Part shown: in pieces, positions 4,296 to 6,637 of the stretch
How the letters are laid out: each line of letters opens with the position of its first letter
How positions within the stretch are numbered: the first letter of the stretch is position 1
Assembly: GCA_013042035.1 (NCBI GenBank)
Contig: JABDQX010000243.1
Location: 1 to 6,637 of the forward strand
Origin: Gammaproteobacteria bacterium
GTDB lineage: Bacteria > Pseudomonadota > Gammaproteobacteria > HK1
Reading direction: 5' to 3'
Length of the DNA: 6,637 bases
Translations under genes and position numbers: made by a program
The notes under the pieces: model-generated
Databases searched by the model: none
Seen by the model: only the letters and a program-made list of their open reading frames with translations
Told to the model about the DNA's origin: nothing

Positions 4296-6637
4296 CTCTC
4301 GTACCTCATTTTGCGTTGACGGAATGCCTCCTCCCCACCCTCCATGATGTCGACGATTTCCTGTTGCAGTTCGGGGTGGTCAATACTGCCGCTCGTTACC
4401 TCCACCCGATCATCGGCGTAGGCACAGGAGATGATTTGCTCCGCATCACCGAGAACCGGGAAGTTGGCGTTGTGAGTAGCGAACAGGAATTGGGTTTCCG
4501 GTTTTATCTTACGGATGAGTTTGATGACATCCTCGTAGATTGTCTGGTTGTCCAGGTCGTCTTCCGGCTGATCGATGATGAAGACATCGTTTTCCCGTTG
4601 GCTGAGGACGAACAGGATCAGGGCCGAGGCCCGCTGCCCCAGGGAGTGGTGCTTCAGTTCCTTGCCGCGATATTCGATGGTAAAGCGATTGGGGACCTGC
4701 CATGTAAGAAGCGCCGGGAGATTCTTCAGGAAATAGTCTGTAAAGACCGGAACGGTTTGTTCCGATACGCCGATTTTTTCCTTGACCTCGCGAAACCCTG
4801 CCTTGAACATAGCCCCGGCGTCGGGAAACGCCTCTGCAAGGGATGAAAAAGTCGTCCCCCGGATACCGCTGCCTCGAAACACGTCTTTAATGAACGCGAC
4901 AAAAGCGGCCGTGTCTCCCTTGAATTCGGCCTTGATCGCCAGAGAGGATTGGCCCTGGTTGACGTTGTCCAGCTCGGCCAGAATGGCCTTGAATTCTTCA
5001 TGCCAGAGGTCATTGAGCCGGGTGATTTCTCTGACAAGCTCCTGACGCAGACCTTCCCGGTTGGTGGCCTGTTTGTCCAGCGCTTCTAGCATTTGAGCTG
5101 CCTGATCCACGGTCTTTTTGATCTGTCGGAATTCATCCGGGCGAATGGCCGGGGCGCCGGATTGGCGCAGTTGCTCGGATAACCGTCTTTCGACCCCGTC
5201 GAATTCCTCCTTGAGGGTGTCCTTGCGCTGGGTAAATTCCCCCGCTTTTTCCCTTAATCCGGTCAATACCCGGTTGCCGTCCGCGAGGGCCTGTTTGATT
5301 CGGTCGAAGGCGGCGATCAGTTCGTCGTAAAGGGCGAAGAAACTATCAAAAAAATCCTGGTTTTGCCTGGAGGTGTAAACGCGCCGGTTGCGCAGATCAC
5401 CCTCATATCGGTTGATGAACTCGTCAAGTTCCGCCAGATAGGACCGAGCGAAATCAACCACCTGGGAACACCGCTTGGCATCCGTATCGAAGTCCACCTG
5501 TCTTTGTAGTTTTTCCTCGACCCCGTATCTCTTAAAAAGACTCAACCGGTATTCCGCATCCCGTTTTTTGTTTTCATATTCCTTTTTCTTTTCCGCCGTA
5601 TTCGAGAGCTTTTGCCAGCGGTCGGTCAGATCGGAGATCCGCTGGCGCTGCGCGTCGATTTCCACGCGGATCCCAGCCAGTTTTTCGCCGACCAGCTTTT
5701 CCACCAGATCCTTCTCGAAACCCTCGCCGGTGGCGGAGAGGTCCTTCTGGCCGAAATAGAGGGGTTTGTGGACGATGGTCTCCCGGATAGAAATACCGGG
5801 CTGGAGAACACCATCAATGTACACATCGGGGCCTTCCCGGTTGATGCGCCGGATATCATAGTGCTGTCCCCACTGATCCATAGCCCAAACGGTCACTTTG
5901 CCACCGCTGCCCAGTACATGGTCCACGAGATTGGTTTTATAGCCGGTATCCAGGGCCTTTTCCCCGAAGGGGATATCCAGGGCATAGCGAATCGCCTCCA
6001 GAATCGACGATTTCCCACTGCCCCGGATGCCGATCAAGGTGTTGAGTTCCGAGGAGAGACGGATGGTTTGCCCATCCAGCATACCGCCGTCGAAAGATAC
6101 GCTCAGGATGTGGGAATGTTTGTGGTGTTCGGGTTGGGTAGCGCTCACCCGGTTCTCATGGTCCGAAAGGGCGTACTTGACGGCCTCGAAGCTAAAATCG
6201 CCGATTTTGAGATAACAGGCCCGCCCTTTTCCAATCTCCTCAATGGATTTGCAGTCAGAGCCCTCGACTTCTGCCGGATACCAGTCGCCAAGCCAACTTT
6301 GTACCTTTACCCGACACGTCCGATCAGGCACATCGTGGGCTCTGACCTTTTGGAATCCCAGGCTTCTCCTGGTGAAAATTTCATTCCTACCCATCTCCTG
6401 AAGGCGGCCACCGCCAAGCTCATGCCACAGCCCGCTTCGGTCTTCCACATGGGCGAAAATCATGAAAAATTCCTTGTGATACCCCTCAAGCTTCCTGATG
6501 ATTTCAAGCAATCCAAGAGAACTGCGACCATTTTCCGTTTCGTACTGATCCGGTATCTTGCCTTCAAAGGCCACGCCCAGAAATGGGTTGATGTGATCCT
6601 GTCCGTTTTCCAGCCATTGATCACCGAACACGATCAG
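4283..6637 (-). CDS. TrlF-family PHP-domain SMC-like ATPase, 5' end outside window
   Basis: The frame is open to the right edge (784 codons visible). The GTG at 6631 lies inside the conserved run LIVFGDQWLENG and is not the start; roughly 100 N-terminal residues are probably missing. Counting that Val as 1, residues 1 to about 155 are the end of a PHP (phosphoesterase-type) domain, with FAHVEDRSGLW (59-69, candidate metal ligand H61) and VEGSDCKSIEEIGK (122-135). An SMC/ABC-type ATPase follows: Walker A GIRGSGKS (201-208, bases 6008-6031), Q-loop YFGQKDLS (292-299), a long charged helical region likely to be coiled coil (about 320-550), the signature-like LGQRASA (664-670), Walker B VFIIDQPEDDLD (683-694) and the H-loop FATHN (717-721). 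The end, QQEIVDIMEGGEEAF, is typical of related ATPases. Such heads dimerise around ATP; the PHP domain may cut or process nucleic acid (inference). It is the first visible gene of a two-gene operon with the AlbA_2 gene. Confidence 0.87.
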   Translation of the reverse strand: MIVFGDQWLENGQDHINPFLGVAFEGKIPDQYETENGRSSLGLLEIIRKLEGYHKEFFMIFAHVEDRSGLWHELGGGRLQEMGRNEIFTRRSLGFQKVRAHDVPDRTCRVKVQSWLGDWYPAEVEGSDCKSIEEIGKGRACYLKIGDFSFEAVKYALSDHENRVSATQPEHHKHSHILSVSFDGGMLDGQTIRLSSELNTLIGIRGSGKSSILEAIRYALDIPFGEKALDTGYKTNLVDHVLGSGGKVTVWAMDQWGQHYDIRRINREGPDVYIDGVLQPGISIRETIVHKPLYFGQKDLSATGEGFEKDLVEKLVGEKLAGIRVEIDAQRQRISDLTDRWQKLSNTAEKKKEYENKKRDAEYRLSLFKRYGVEEKLQRQVDFDTDAKRCSQVVDFARSYLAELDEFINRYEGDLRNRRVYTSRQNQDFFDSFFALYDELIAAFDRIKQALADGNRVLTGLREKAGEFTQRKDTLKEEFDGVERRLSEQLRQSGAPAIRPDEFRQIKKTVDQAAQMLEALDKQATNREGLRQELVREITRLNDLWHEEFKAILAELDNVNQGQSSLAIKAEFKGDTAAFVAFIKDVFRGSGIRGTTFSSLAEAFPDAGAMFKAGFREVKEKIGVSEQTVPVFTDYFLKNLPALLTWQVPNRFTIEYRGKELKHHSLGQRASALILFVLSQRENDVFIIDQPEDDLDNQTIYEDVIKLIRKIKPETQFLFATHNANFPVLGDAEQIISCAYADDRVEVTSGSIDHPELQQEIVDIMEGGEEAFRQRKMRYESWKP
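4303..4308 (-). promoter_or_regulatory. Ribosome binding site deciding the TTG start of the AlbA_2 gene
   Basis: On the - strand TGAGGT is followed by 7 bases and then the TTG at 4295-4293, which is good Shine-Dalgarno spacing. The site lies within the last codons of the upstream ATPase gene. This supports the non-ATG start and coupled translation. Confidence 0.55.

Noticed and set aside
4316..4846. A 176-codon + strand frame opposite the ATPase C-terminal part
   Set aside because: It is antisense to the Walker B and signature region, and its composition mirrors the opposite strand codons.

Overview
The window looks like a chromosomal segment of a proteobacterium, most likely gammaproteobacterial. 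The best evidence is a cell-division gene, zapD, directly behind coaE. That adjacency is familiar from gammaproteobacteria such as Escherichia coli, and ZapD itself is largely limited to gamma- and betaproteobacteria. The MoaA tail also resembles the version common in those two classes. The sequence is moderately GC-rich by eye. I cannot name a species.

Left part (1-3148, + strand). Four genes lie head to tail: the 3' part of moaA (molybdenum cofactor synthesis), coaE (last step of coenzyme A synthesis), zapD (FtsZ-ring bundling) and a CnoX/YbbN-type thioredoxin-TPR gene. moaA-coaE and zapD-cnoX are tightly packed: a 4-base gap with a Shine-Dalgarno site over the moaA stop, and a 4-base ATGA overlap. 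The only real gap (1380-1485) separates coaE from zapD. Two genes deviate from their families. CoaE has about 31 extra hydrophilic residues in the middle of the protein. zapD is split by one missing base near 1740, probably one A lost from a run of A, so it is either a pseudogene or a sequencing or assembly error.

Right part (3135-6637, - strand). Two genes run the other way and end inside the last codons of cnoX (14-base convergent overlap). The upstream one, cut by the right edge, encodes a PHP-domain plus SMC/ABC-type ATPase of the TrlF family. The downstream one overlaps it by 13 bases and encodes an AlbA_2 (Schlafen-type) domain followed by a GHKL-type ATPase domain. The overlap implies co-translation. 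Both families often occur in accessory and restriction-modification-linked loci, so a two-gene nucleic-acid-directed defence module is the best guess. That function is inferred, not shown.

I found no tRNA, rRNA, CRISPR array, insertion sequence or attachment site. No stretch longer than about 110 bases lacks a gene.
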